A stretch of DNA of 64,000 bases. Source: Cornus controversa. Taxonomy: Eukaryota; Streptophyta; Magnoliopsida; Cornales; Cornaceae. Positions 23,394-35,299 of this stretch are shown here, in pieces; positions within the stretch are counted from its first letter, which is position 1; each line of letters starts with the position of its first letter. The position numbers and the translations under genes were made by a program. Location of the stretch: assembly GCA_026545225.1 (NCBI GenBank), contig CM048845.1, positions 99,933,033 through 99,997,032 of the forward strand. Reading direction: 5' to 3'. The notes below the pieces were generated by a model. That model made no database searches, was not told where the DNA came from, and saw nothing but the letters and a program-made list of their open reading frames with translations.

Positions 23394-26300
23394 TCAACTG
23401 CCTGAGTCCCCTTGGAGATGGTTTGGCTGCAATGGGCTGCTTGTTGCCTGAGGACTCTGATTGACCTGTTGCCGGTAAAGCGCCGCCATCTTGTTGTAGA
23501 GGTCCATATTCATGGACTGCTGCTAAAACAATAAATCATATATCAATAATTTATATTACAAGTAGATTATATATGGCATTGCTTGTGATGTGTTTAGAAG
23601 CAAATATGTCAATTGTATATCTCTATTGTAAAACATCTTTTTGAAACTTCTTAATTAAATCAGCATGCTTACTTCGATTGAAAAACCCAATGGTACACCT
23701 ACTTTCTTTTAAGAATAATTTCAAATAATCACACACACACACACACCAAAAACAATTGCAGGCCATTATCAATAGTTCTTCCTTTATGTGTTCATGTTGT
23801 TTCCAAACCTATCATTATTTTGTGCTCACATACTTGTGCTAGAAAGGCGCAATATGGATTGTTGAAAGGAACTGGTGTGTTGATGGCTGCACCAGCATTT
23901 GTTCGCGGTGGAGTTTGGGTTGGAATCATAGGAGGCACCATGAAAGGAGGTGGAACGAAAGAGGGAGTTGCAGCGGCGACAGGGGTTGGACGGATGAGTG
24001 GAGGGAGAGGCTGGGGCGCAGAGCGCGCCATAGTACTCATGTCCAGCATTCCCATGCCCATCCCAACCCCAACACCAACGCCAACACCGGCCATGCCCAT
24101 ACGGGCTAGGAACTGAGACATCTGAATTTGTTGCTGCATTTCTAGAGGCATCATCATCTGGGGCATGTTCCTTACAGTACTCATCATGTGAAGTTGTGCT
24201 TGAAGTTGTTTCAAGTACTCAATCACCTCATCAAGCATGGATGCTTTATCGGTCTGCCATATTCACGATCACAAGCAAATTAAAATTATACAAAACATCT
24301 TCTTTTAATGTTACACAAAATCAATTAAGTAGCAATTGAAATTATGTTACTTCTCACCTTACTTGCATTTGGCACCAGCTTCTGCAGAGCTTTCATTTTC
24401 TGATTGATCCTGTCTCTACGTCTCTACATGATTAATTATCACAAGACGCTTGATTTTATCAGTGACTATATGATAATTTTTTGGGATTTACTACAATAAA
24501 ATTAATAATGGTTCTTTTTTTTTTAAATATTATACATTATATATAAACAAGGCATTTTCTAATCATGATTAGGCTTAAATATTTATAACAACCAGATTGG
24601 AAGCTATAATTGTTACCCGCTCTGATTGATTATGTATAGCAGCAGCACGCCGCCTTGTTGAGTTGGAGTGACCTGTTTCTGGTCTGGTTTCCCGTTCTCC
24701 CTCCTGATTTTCCTATTGAAAGAGGGTTCAACACATGTCTGTTTTAAAAACTTGGTTTAGAAACTTCAATATGGCTAATTTCTAGTTTTAACAACTATTC
24801 ATAGAAGTGGAAGTAATATCCATGAACTTAGTTATTCAAATAGTAACTAAGCTCTACAAAGATTCAACTTAAACTTATCAAAAACAAATTGTCCACAGAA
24901 TTATGCTAATATTTAAAGATCTTATAATGAATCCAAACACAATTACGATACTTAATTAAAAGTTGTCATCAAAACATGCAAATGAAAAACTCTCATGCAT
25001 CATGCGTGTCACATATTGGTATATATTAATATTTGATATAGCCATCTAGAATATTGATGCATCCAACATACAAATTGTTTTTTGTTTCTTATCTTTAAAA
25101 CACTTTCAAATATGTAAAACTATATATCGATCTAAAAACTGAACATAATTCAAATGTTCACTTGTCATAAAAATAAATAAACTCCCAAATTGAAAGTATA
25201 CATTTTTCATCAAAATATAATATATATTCTTACCGATCCACCATGGCAAGCAGAATCCTCATCTGTGTTCTTAGTCTTGAAGCTCTGAGGAGATTCAAAT
25301 GAAGCCCATGTCATGGTAGTTGTATCGTTGTCTCTACCAAACGTGGTGCTAGCACTAGCACATGCACTACGGTCTGCAATGTACTCTTCTAGCATGCTGC
25401 TGCTAAAATTTACTCTACTTTGGTCCGAATTCGACCGCGTCCGTTTTTTCACGAAACCAAGATCCATTTGCATCTTCCCTGAACTTTCTGACCATTTTCC
25501 ACCGGAGGATGCAACGACGGAGCTCATATTGGCGGGATTCCGGTGGTGTTGCACTAAATTTATGTTTTCATTGTGGTATGTGCCTTGGTGGACAATTGAC
25601 TCTAGTGTATCACCCGAGCTACCCCATGTGGGCTTTGTCATGGGAGACGGAAGGAGCCCACCAAGCCCATGCATGGCTAGCTGCCCATTTTCCCATGTGA
25701 GTTCTGTAACTTCATAATCAGACCTGAGTTTCAAATACATATTTGTGTGTGAATTAAAGTACATCTATGATGAAATGTAAATCAAAAGTACTAATGAAAA
25801 CAGTAATTTCATATGGTTTGTTCACTCAAGTTAGTAATTAAATATTCTTACTACTATTTCAAGAAAGGATGGTTGCATGTTAATCTGAAAATAAACACAT
25901 AATATGGTTGTGAAATGTGGAGAAAAGATTCTTATCTTAAGTCAAAGAAATAAACTACTTTAGATGAGAAGCAAATATATATATATAATTGAAAAAAATA
26001 TTAGAAAGTAAGAATTTCACAATTAGTTTAAGGTTTTTGAGAACAATAAAAATGAAGAAATCAACTTAATAGCGTGAATCAAGCTTATAAAATGGAGAAA
26101 TAATTGGAGGTTGGAAAGGAAAAATTGAAGTTTAGTAGTGTAAATGAATTAAGATTCAGAAAAAGAAGAGATTGAGAGAGTTTTCTTCTTTCTTCCACTT
26201 TGCAGAAAGAGAGAGAAGTCATATTGGTGCAATGACTTGTAAGAATGTATTCACACTAAAACTGAGGAAAATGGAAATATTTATAAAATTAGCTGAAATA

Positions 26301-26981
26301 CTTTAGTAAAACATAAAATTTATGGTAAGAAAGGAAAAACATGAGGGGAAAAGAAGAAGAAGAGGAAAAATGAATTGAGAAAGCACAGAAAGAATAGAAA
26401 GATAAGCTTGAGAATAGTTCAAAGAAAAAGCTAGAAAAAGTTCAGATATATATATACACACACACACACTAGTTAAAGAGGAATTTCGATCTCCAAGCTT
26501 AATTAATAAGCCACCAAAGTAAAGAAAAGCTGGAGAGTGTTTAATATAGCTGAAAGATGGACTAAATTATGTTTTTTTAACCTGGGAAGGAAGCCCATCT
26601 TGTGTGGAATGACTTCGCCAAAAAGGGAAAAACTATGTTGCTAAAGTTTGGAGAGAGAGAAAGAGAGAGAGAGAGAGAGAATAGGTGTTTATCCACTACT
26701 TTCCTTTGGTTGATGGAAAAAATGGGATTCTCAACCAGCTGCAGAGAACTCCATAAGCAGAAAGAGAGAGAGAGAGAGCGAGAGCCACACACAAAAATTA
26801 GATAAAAAGCAAATGAAAAGATCGAATTTAGGAGCAGTATTTGTGCATACAAGGGGACAACATGGCCGGGGTTCTGCTGGTTGTGCACGTGAGAGGATTT
26901 GTTCCTCCTCTCTTCTCCTTCTACTTGTTCTTGTCTTTGGTGCCTCATCATATTCCAATTAGGTACTACACACTGACTCAT
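23394..26981 (-). CDS. UNE10: UNE10/PIF8-like bHLH transcription factor
   Basis: Six coding exons join in frame (minus strand): 26981-26851, 25723-25234, 24712-24617, 24423-24358, 24253-23834, 23522-23394, all with GT-AG introns, giving 443 residues. The N-terminus MSQCVVPNW and the C-terminus SMNMDLYNKMAALYRQQ are typical of the UNE10/PIF8 branch of PIF-type bHLH proteins. An active-phytochrome-B-binding motif ELTWENGQ lies at residues 51-58. The basic region HNQSERRRR (H234, E238, R242) has the residues needed to bind G-box/E-box DNA, followed by helix-loop-helix up to about residue 285 (KASMLDEVIEYLKQLQ). These are nuclear factors that act in phytochrome signalling; binding to phytochrome is inferred from the motif. 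After the bHLH comes a Met/Gly/Val-rich run. The gene appears intact. Orthology at the gene-name level is likely, not proven. Confidence 0.92.
26650..26681. repeat. (GA)n microsatellite in intron 1 of the UNE10-like gene
   Basis: GA-rich tract on the plus strand (CT-rich in the sense of the gene), with a second shorter one at 26761-26784. Confidence 0.9.
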
Positions 26982-27020
26982 GATCATATATGCACTCCTA
27001 GCTAGCTAGCTTCATCAATC

Positions 27021-27053
<33 letters not shown>
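27021..27053 (-). promoter_or_regulatory. GA-repeat in the leader/promoter of the UNE10-like gene
   Basis: A (CT)n tract on the plus strand is (GA)n in the sense of the gene, 40-72 bases before its start codon. GA/CT tracts near plant transcription starts are common and can bind GAGA-binding (BBR/BPC) proteins. A regulatory role here is inference. Confidence 0.4.
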
Positions 27054-27057
<4 letters not shown>

Positions 27058-27611
27058 TCGCAATAGGACCTTCAGTTTGAGAGTTTAATTGGATTATCTG
27101 TTATTTCTTTATATATCCTCATGGTCCCCATTTGGATGTCACAATAAATTGATAGAGATTATACACAAAACGTGTGGTAGCAAGGAATGCCCTGAGGGGG
27201 ATTTGGATATGCTTTGGCTCCATTCTCACTATTTAAGTGTCTATGTCAAGGACATTTATGTCTTTTGTCTTTTCTTCTGATCATTTTGGATCACTCCATC
27301 TTGGTGGGACTTCTATATATGAGCTATGCACTATAATGAATTTACCAAAAAGGATAAATAAATAAAAGATACATACACCACTGAATTTTATACTGTATTC
27401 AGACCATTTAATTAATATAGAGGATACTTTTTCTTGCTCAGGAATAAGAATTGAATGTAAGCTCAATCATCTCCACGTGCCTTTAATTTGCATATATCAC
27501 TGTGCTTTGATCACTTTGGCTAAGATGTATCTACTAGGGTGAACAAAAAAATCGTCCGGGAATTCAATTTAATTCGATTCGATCAGTACGGATTGAATCA
27601 AATAGGATGAT

Positions 27612-27959
27612 TGACGGAACGAAAGTTATGAAATTATTCGCGCACAAATAAGGACAACTTTGAATCCACAGAGTTAAAAGAAAATTGCAAAACAATTGAT
27701 ATATTATTGATAAATTGATTTCTGCACTATGACAATACATATATTTCTAATAGAGAAATCATAATCCTAATAATATTAGGAAATTTAAAAACAAAAGAAA
27801 ACTTGTAGAAATTTTAATCCTGACAAGAAAAGGAAATCTATTTCTAAAAGGAAACTAAAATAAAAGAAAATTAATACCCAAAATTAAACTTTCTCTAAAA
27901 ATATATTAAATATATATAGATATATATAATATGAAATCTACTAAAACTGTCCTACACCA
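27612..27959 (-). repeat. 3' LTR of the gypsy element
   Basis: 348 bp; starts TGACGGA and ends ACACCA on the plus strand, matching the other LTR (29785-30117) along its length with small indels. Confidence 0.8.
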
Positions 27960-28282
27960 TTCTCCTCTACTTCAAAAAAATTCGTCCCAATTGATATATT
28001 ATTGATAAATTGATTTTTGTCCTATGGCAGTACATTTATTTCTAATAGAGAAATCATAATCCTAACAGCACTAGGAATCCTAAAAACAAAAGAAAATTTG
28101 TAGAAATTCTAATCCTAACAGGAAAAGGAAATCTATTTCCAAAAGGAAACTAAAATAAAAGAAAATTAATACCCAAAATTAAACTTTCTCTAAAAAAATA
28201 TTAAATATATATAAATATATATAATATGAAATATACTAAAACTGTCCTACACCAGTCTCCTCCACTTCAAAAAAACTCGTCC
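27693..28282 (-). repeat. tandem duplication of the LTR/purine-tract end
   Basis: Two copies with a period of 295 bases (27693-27987 and 27988-28282). Each contains most of an LTR and the adjoining purine tract (plus strand TTCTCCTCTACTTC and GTCTCCTCCACTTC). The second LTR copy ends about 28254 and lacks the first 80 or so bases of the LTR. Confidence 0.85.
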
Positions 28283-28590
28283 TTGAGTTTTGCTGCAAAT
28301 AAATCAACTCATCATATATGAGTATGAACAGAATTTTATATCACCCAAGACCTGATCTCAAAGCTTCATAAACTTGCCTCAATATTTTTTGCCATTTTTT
28401 TTTCCTTTTTTCCAACTTCTCAACGACACCACTTGATACTCCATATGGCTGAACTTCACTTTTAATGCCAATATCCCAAATTTTAATGCTTGATCGTATC
28501 ATTCTGGTAACTATAAAGTTTATATTTTCTCCACCTTTAAGTGGCCACTTGAGCCTTTTTGGTGAATAAGAAACATACTGGAATAATTTT

Positions 28591-29646
28591 CTAGTGAACA
28601 TTCATGTTGGAATAATCATCAGCTAAGGTCTCATGGATAACATCATCATCCTCATTCTTGGTGCAAACCATGAAAGTATCCTCAACATATTTGATTGTGT
28701 ACTCAAACTCTTGTATTACGTCATTACCCTGACTCCTTGAATATGGGTCCATGTCGTAAGTGTCCCCATGCTCCATGCCATCATCTTCTTCAACTTTGTT
28801 GAACAATAAGGAATCACAGGAAACTTTTATGACTGATTGTTCTTCCAAGTTATCATTGATATCAACATATTCTTCCACCTCCTTTTGGACATGCAATTTG
28901 AGAGTTTCATTGATTCGATCATCACCTAATTCGGCGTTGAAATCATTTTCTTTGTAATCTTTCATTACAAGAGGTGAAACAATAGAAATTTTCTCACAAT
29001 CAATCTCATTAAAATAACTAATGACTCCAATAAAATTACCTTCAAACTCCTTCGTGCAATCGTTGACAGATATATCCTCTTTTTTGTAATTCTGATATTT
29101 GTTATACATCATCTGCTCATAATCTGGTGGTAGAAATTTAGCTTTTATCAACATTTTTATCTTGTACCACGATCGCACACGCTGTTTTCCTTGCCTTATC
29201 CAGTTAGTTTGTGTCTGATCCCACCAAGCTGAAGAACATCCTTTAAACTTGAAGGCTACAAGTGGAACTTGCTTATTTTTGGATACATCAAAATACTCAA
29301 AAAAAAATTCAATTTCTTTAAGCTAATCCAAGACTTCCTTAATAATAAAACTTCCACAAAAAGTGAGTAGGTCAAGTTTTCTTTGGAACTCATGATTGTC
29401 TGGATATCTATAGACTTTGTCACGTCTACCTCGATCATATCGATCAGTTGTAACTCCTCTGAATCCAAACTCTTCATCATTAAAATAATCCTCATAGGCT
29501 AGAGGCCTATACAGATATACAGGAACATAACCTATGTTCGGTTGGTCACAAGGAACATCGTCGGTGCGAACTGGTCCACGAGCCTGGTTGCCACCAATCC
29601 CAAGTCCAGCGATGGCTTGTTGGAGATCCTGTAACATGCATTCCAT
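28591..29646 (-). pseudogene. gypsy gag remnant with an acidic C-terminal extension
   Basis: The first part (from 29646) reads MECMLQDLQQAIAGLGI, an arginine/aspartate-rich linker, then YPDNHEFQRKLDLL. After stops at about 29320-29180 the gag core is found: SAWWDQTQT in the broken stretch, then RSWYKIKMLIKAKFLPPDYE in an open frame from 29178. This is the retrotransposon gag (capsid) domain pattern of Ty3/gypsy. From about 29040 the frame continues for about 145 residues rich in Asp and Glu, without a zinc knuckle or protease, and stops at 28591. A further short open frame follows (28601-28341). The acidic part was not recognised. Confidence 0.7.
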
Positions 29647-29784
29647 CCGTCCAAGCTATTATTTTTGAGCTTGCATGGCTGCCCAATGGGCCTTCACTCT
29701 ACGATCATCGTCAACAAAAATGGGTGCTACTAAAACAACCAATTGCCATCAAAACAGGGTAAATCAATACTCTGTTACCAACTG

Positions 29785-30117
29785 ACAGAGTGGAAGCTAT
29801 AAAATTGTTCGCGCACAAACAATGACAACTTTGAATCCACAAAGTTAAAAGAAAATTGTAAAACAATTGATATATTATTGATAAATTGATTGATTGATTT
29901 TTACCATATGACAGTACATATATTTATAATAGAGAAATTCTAATCCTGACAGCACTAGAAAACCTAAAAATAAAAGCAAACTTGTAGAAATCCTAATCCT
30001 AACAGGAAAAGGAAATCAATTTTCAAAAGGAAACTAAAATAAAAGAAAATTAATACCCAAAATTAAACTTTCTCTAAATATATATATATATGAAACCTAC
30101 TAAACTATCCTACATCA
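29785..30117 (-). repeat. 5' LTR of the gypsy element
   Basis: 333 bp; begins TGACAGAG and ends TACATCA on the plus strand. The primer site lies immediately to the left of it. Confidence 0.8.
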
Positions 30118-30726
30118 ATGATTAATGAATCAGTTGCGGATTTAGAAAATAAGAATCTGTAGGTTACGGATCGGATTACGGATTGAGAGTAAGAAATCCG
30201 ATTCGATCCGTGGCAATCCGTTAGAATTTATAATATTTATTATTATATATATATATATATATATATCTTATAACTTTTAATAATAATATTATAATATCTT
30301 ATATCTTTTAGGCTAAAAACTTATTATTGGGCCCTAGTAAAAAAATAATTATATTGGGTTATTTAGATTAAGCCTAATCTATTAATCCGATCCGATCCGC
30401 GTTCTATGAGTTAGTGAATATACAACCCAATCCGATTCGCGGGAAAGACTTAATCCGATCCGTTATTTCATGGATCAGATCAGATTGTATATTCACCAAT
30501 CCGTAGACCGTGAATCGAATTAGGATTATGCCTAATCCGATCTGATCCGATCTGATCCGATCCATTGTCACCCCTAGTATGTATAACTAGAATGCGTAAA
30601 ACATATGAGAACCTTGAATGGTATATGGAATTATAAATGCGTCATTAATTTACAACCACAAAGTTTCTCTTATGGCTTTTATATATTACAAGAGGCAAAA
30701 TATATCTAAGTGTCTATCATGTTCTT

Positions 30727-30842
30727 TTTCTTTTTCTTTTCTTGGCAAGAAGCTCAAACACCCATTTGTTTTTACGAGGATTTGAACTCTTAAATTTTAC
30801 TTTAAAAGGTAAAGGAGTTACCACCGGACTACAACACCTTAA
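30727..30842 (-). mobile_element. probable tRNA-derived SINE
   Basis: On the minus strand: TAGTCCGGTGGTAACTCC (A-box like), then GAGTTCAAATCC (B-box like), then an A-rich tail AAGAAAAGAAAAAGAAAAAG. The order and spacing fit polymerase III-driven plant SINEs. No clear target duplication was found, so the ends are approximate. Confidence 0.5.
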
Positions 30843-31670
30843 TAATAATGTGAAATATATTGAGATATTATTTTATGTTGAAGTTTGGTAAGTTTAGGAC
30901 TTACAATTTTGAGTAGTTTGCAAAATATTTGATTTTTGTTACGTTGTAAGGACCGGTCTACTTCTCTCGGTAAATTGAAATTCTGCAAAACCTCAAAGTC
31001 GGATGGGTTCTCAATTTTAGGACGGGTCACACTTAGCTAACATCAAGTCGAACCAGACACACTTGTCTGGAATAGTTCAAAATTTTCCTTTTTTATCCGA
31101 TTTTTGTTTCTTTCTTGCACCAAACTCCTTGAAACGTCCTAAATGATTTTAAACTTATTTTCCAAGTAAATTTAGGACTCTCTCATCTATTAATACATCT
31201 ATATGTTATTCTCTATAATTATGCTTTTTGAAATCATTGTTTTTAGAGAGAGAAAACTTTTGAGAGTATTTTAGGGTAAAAAAATCACCATTGATTTTTT
31301 TTTTTTTTATGTTTTGAGAGCACACACCTATATTCACGAGTGATTTTTAAGATAGTGTTCTCTGTCTGATCGACCGTTTTAAAAACTATATCAAAAGATC
31401 TTGTTTGATCAACATCGATATTTTGGTTTCCTTTTAACTACTTGTTCGTAAGGAAGGTGAATCAAATTGTACTACGTACGAAGTTGATAGAATATTTACG
31501 GAGTGTTCATGTTCTTCCAGTAACCTTTCTGCAAGGTTTGTGACGTCAGTCTAAAGTCTGCAGTAATTGGACGTGGAGTCGCAAGAGTGAATCTAAGGCA
31601 TTCATTAACAAGATCTTGTCAGAGTGGAATAGGTGTGAGACTGAGATCAGGTAGAGTTTGTTGTACTTTG

Positions 31671-31772
31671 TTTTGAGATAGTAGATTTGGATCTCCGGGG
31701 CTACAGCCTCACCCATTTGTTTTGAGATAGCACGTGGATTTGTTTCTCCGGAACTACATCCTCACCCTTGAT
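31671..31772. repeat. imperfect tandem repeat, period about 49
   Basis: TTTTGAGATAG ... CTCCGG(G/A)(G/A)CTACA(G/T)CCTCACCC occurs twice in direct succession (31671-31719 and 31720-31772). Confidence 0.75.
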
Positions 31773-31832
31773 TTTTTTTTGAAAAGGTTTCCTTACGGTG
31801 ACATCATCTCTACTCTACTGCATTTTGATTTA

Positions 31833-32332
31833 GGGTATAGTGCATAAAACACCCCTATAGTTTGAAACGTGGGCAAAACCCCCTTTATGTTCACTTTCTT
31901 CCCCCGTAGTTTGTATTTGGTGCAAATAAGCCTTTCTGAACTAAAAACACTCTTTAATACTAATTTTATACTTTTAGGATTTTTTTTCAAACTTTATATA
32001 TATATATATATATATATTAGAATGAACCGTACCTAAAAATGCAAATTTTTTTTTTAAAAAAAGGTGTTGAATTTTTTTTTTGCACAAAAAAACAGAATCA
32101 ATTTTTTTTATAAACTTTGTTCATTCTAAAGTATATACATATATATATCTTGATATATATATAAGTTTGAAAAAAAAATCAAAAAGGGTAAAATTGGTAG
32201 TAAATAATTTTTTTAGCTCAGAATGACTTATTTGCACCATATACAAACTACTACAGGAAAGGAAAGTGAATATGAAAGAGAGTTTTTTTTGCATACTTTT
32301 CATACAATAGAGAAGTTTTATATACTTTACCC
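31833..32332. mobile_element. Mutator-like MITE with long inverted repeats
   Basis: The two halves are inverted copies of each other over about 150-170 bases: from GGGTATAGTGCATAAAAC on the left, and from GGGTAAAGTATATAAAAC on the complement of the right. Shared internal blocks include GTTTGTAT(T/A)(T/G)GGTGCAAATAAG. Flanks carry a 9-10-bp repeat (TTTGATTTA at 31824-31832 and 32334-32342). Long inverted repeats with a 9-10-bp target duplication are the mark of Mutator-like elements. It has no coding capacity. Confidence 0.75.
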
Positions 32333-32388
32333 ATTTGATTTATTTATAGTCCTCCCTTCCCACCCCCACCCAAACTAAGGGTGACAAT

Positions 32389-32840
32389 TCGTGTTTTTGT
32401 GTCATGTCGATCTATGAGTATTATACTAAACAGTTCAACCTTAACTTGATCTATTTAATAATCGTGTTAGAAACCCTCAATTAACTCAACTCGTTTATTA
32501 AACGTGTCGACCCGGATAACCTGTTTAATAAACATGTCATGTAATGACACAACTTGTTTAATAACCTTTTTATATTTATATATAAACTAAAAAACATACT
32601 AAGGTAATTTAACTGGAAGAGACCATAACAATTTTATTATTACATTTTACGGCTACATCAGTCCTGCAAACGAACAAATAAATTACAAATAATTATAATA
32701 TAATATATAACTACATATATATAAGTTTGTATAAAACTATAATATATAAATAACTTATATTATAACCGTATTGTAATTGTGTTATATATTAGACAATTTA
32801 AATTCAAATCTAATTAATTTTTGCTAGTCGTGTATCTATC
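32389..32840. mobile_element. probable decayed hAT-like MITE (left end only)
   Basis: Begins TAAGGGTGACAATTCGTG, like the TAGGGGTGACA ends of plant hAT-type MITEs, and contains GTGTCATG/CGTGTCG-type internal motifs. A matching right end was not found, so the right limit is uncertain. Confidence 0.35.
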
Positions 32841-33116
32841 AACTTGGTGCAAAAATCTCAGAGCTTTTGCGAAGACAGGGATGGAGTCAAAAGTTTAATT
32901 TGTCCTATAGTTCCAAGTTTGCTCTCATCAACCCTCAACAATATATTAATGTCCTTTGTCTGCCAAAGCTTGTTATATATCATCAAACCTCAACAACAAA
33001 CCCTTACATTAGTGGCCTACATTCTGACTTATGCTAAAAAATACATAAATGAAAGTTGCAATATTCTTCCTAGTTTTCCCATTGATGATGGACTTGACTA
33101 GCTAGCTTACGTACAG

Positions 33117-33158
<42 letters not shown>
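33117..33158. repeat. (TA)n microsatellite
   Basis: About 21 uninterrupted TA units. Confidence 0.95.
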
Positions 33159-33160
<2 letters not shown>

Positions 33161-33961
33161 AACGATATACATAAGCTTAATTCGTCACAGTGAACTATAG
33201 GTCTTGCCGACGAGATAAAAGAATATGTATATTTGATGTTCTAAAATGACGTTGTGTAGTTGCATACATAACCATCTTTAGAAAAACACAAGTAACCATC
33301 ATATATAGGACCATTTGTGACATCACCGCTTACTTAATGGACTATATATCATGAATAGAGTCTAAAATTTATGGTTAGATTTCACAATACAAGAGATAAT
33401 TTGTTTTACCAGTAAGTTATGCATTTGACCACAAAACTCTGGAAAGATGTAGAACAGCTTCCAATCATTTAGATGTCACATCCAACTTAAAAAATGTCCA
33501 TATTTTCGGCCCTTATAATTCTCTCTATGCCCAGACTATGAAATTGCTTCATCAGCAATGGACACGTAAGATTTGAAGCTGTCAATGGTCCTCCATGTGT
33601 TGCCATCAATCATTTTCTCCCATTATAGCTTATAATAAAGAATGTCAACCTCCTCCCATCTCTTTTTTTTTTCTTTCACTCTTATAGGCAAAACCATATA
33701 TATTAATTTCTTCATCTAACCAAAAAATTTCAGTTACATCTCATAATGGTAATGTTTTAGACTTTAGTTACTTTTTATTTTTAGCTATATTTGTATGATA
33801 AACTTAATTTCTATTGGTCCATATATATATATATATATATAAAGCTTGATATATACCAGTGCTAAACTTTTGTTAAATTTCAAAATAGAGAGACGAGGGA
33901 TGACTGTTTTTTCACTGCTGTTTTTGTATACACGAGTACGTTGATGAATAACAATTTTAGC

Positions 33962-34048
33962 CAAATTAGAAAAGCGTCCAAGCTCCTCGAGCGGTTGTGC
34001 TCATATTCAAGTCCTCTCCGCCATGTTCGTCCGAGAGAATTTTTTTTT
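33962..34048 (+). mobile_element. small SINE-like insertion with a 12-bp target duplication
   Basis: An 87-bp segment between perfect direct repeats AACAATTTTAGC (33950-33961 and 34049-34060). It carries a tRNA-like core (AAGCTCCTCGAGCGG, then ATTCAAGTCC, an A-box/B-box-like pair with shortened spacing) and ends in a T run, as some plant SINEs do. The type is inferred from these features. Confidence 0.65.
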
Positions 34049-34766
34049 AACAATTTTAGCTACCTAGCCAGTTGAATTCCAAACATATGTGGAACATGCT
34101 ATCACAATCTGTCCAAGTTTAAGGAGTTTAGTAAACAGAAGTAGAAATAGGAGTTGATTAAATTAAAGTCTTTAGTAAATAGGAGTAAAAGATTGTGAAG
34201 CTCCTGGTGTAAACTTTGAGGGTGCAACTTGAGCAACCCAACCTGATTTTTTGCTGATTTGTGTAATTGCTTTTACACGAAGGATCGGACTTGTGTTACA
34301 AAAATTTAATCTAAAGTTAATTAGGATTGGACTTGCAACAACTCGAGTCCAACCCGAACTTGAACTCAAATTTTAATTTTATTACTTTTATATATATTTT
34401 AATTTTAAATATATTATATATTTCAAATTATGATCACATTTTTTTAAATTTTCTTTTGTTTAAATCTTAATTTATTATCTATTCATATTTGAATAATTAA
34501 TTTTCAAAGATTTTGTTGTCATTTCAAGGCAAGCGCTCTCTCCATATATATGACATGTCTCTTTCTTTTCCTCTCTCAACTATTCTTATAACCGACAACA
34601 CTCACTGTTGCAAAGATTGCATAGAATTTTAACAGAAACCCGAAGCTCAACGAGCTTCTGGTCATTGTCGTTGATATCTATTTAGCCTCTTACTCCTTGA
34701 CACCATCATGGTATATAATTTTCTCACTCATATAAATGGAGTCGGACAGACTTTTGAACTCTCTAA

Positions 34767-35015
<249 letters not shown>

Positions 35016-35299
35016 TGAAAATCGACAGCCGACACAGTCACACCGGTTGTTGTGGGCTTGAGCTATGATAGGTTCAGCATATGACGTCTTTGTTTTGTCC
35101 AAGATGAGCTGCCTTATGTTGGGCCAGTCTTTTAGACCTGTTTTGGACTCAATTGTTTGTTCAATACATTTGAACAACTTTTCGGCGCAAAAAAAAAAAA
35201 AAAGAAAAGAAAAAAACAAATCGTTTGCCCGCCTTTTGAAGCTTGTACCTCCACTTCAAATGCAATGTTTCCCTTTCTCTTTCTATATGAAACCCTATC

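Larger units (their letters stand above)
27612..30117 (-). mobile_element. non-autonomous Ty3/gypsy LTR retrotransposon, gag only
   Basis: Flanked by a perfect 5-bp target duplication ATGAT (27607-27611 and 30118-30122). In the sense of the element (minus), the 5' LTR is 30117-29785, followed by a tRNA-Met-like primer site (TTGGTAACAGAGTA). Then come gag (about 29646-28591), a long non-coding or decayed tail, a purine-rich tract (AAGTGGAGGAGAC) and the 3' LTR. There is no protease, reverse transcriptase or integrase. The 3' end carries an extra partial LTR plus purine tract as a tandem duplication. Confidence 0.85.
27535..30576. mobile_element. hAT-type non-autonomous element, split by a gypsy insertion
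   Basis: The outer parts (27535-27606 and 30123-30576) form one element with ends TAGGGTGAAC on the left and GTCACCCCTA on the right (inverted, imperfect) and GATCCGATC-type internal repeats on the right side. Flanking 8-bp repeats GTATCTAC and GTATGTAT differ at two positions, fitting an old hAT target duplication. Most of the span is the younger gypsy element 27612-30117. No transposase is encoded. Confidence 0.6.

Noticed and set aside
23820-24116. Glycine-rich open frame on the plus strand
   Set aside because: Antisense to exon 5 of the UNE10-like gene; its composition comes from the Met/Gly/Val repeat.
25313-25717. Open frame of 134 codons on the plus strand
   Set aside because: Antisense to exon 2 of the UNE10-like gene, which has clear family motifs and splice sites.
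27021-27053. Coding potential in the GA/CT repeats here and at 26650-26784
   Set aside because: Arg-Glu/Ser-Leu open frames arise from simple repeats.
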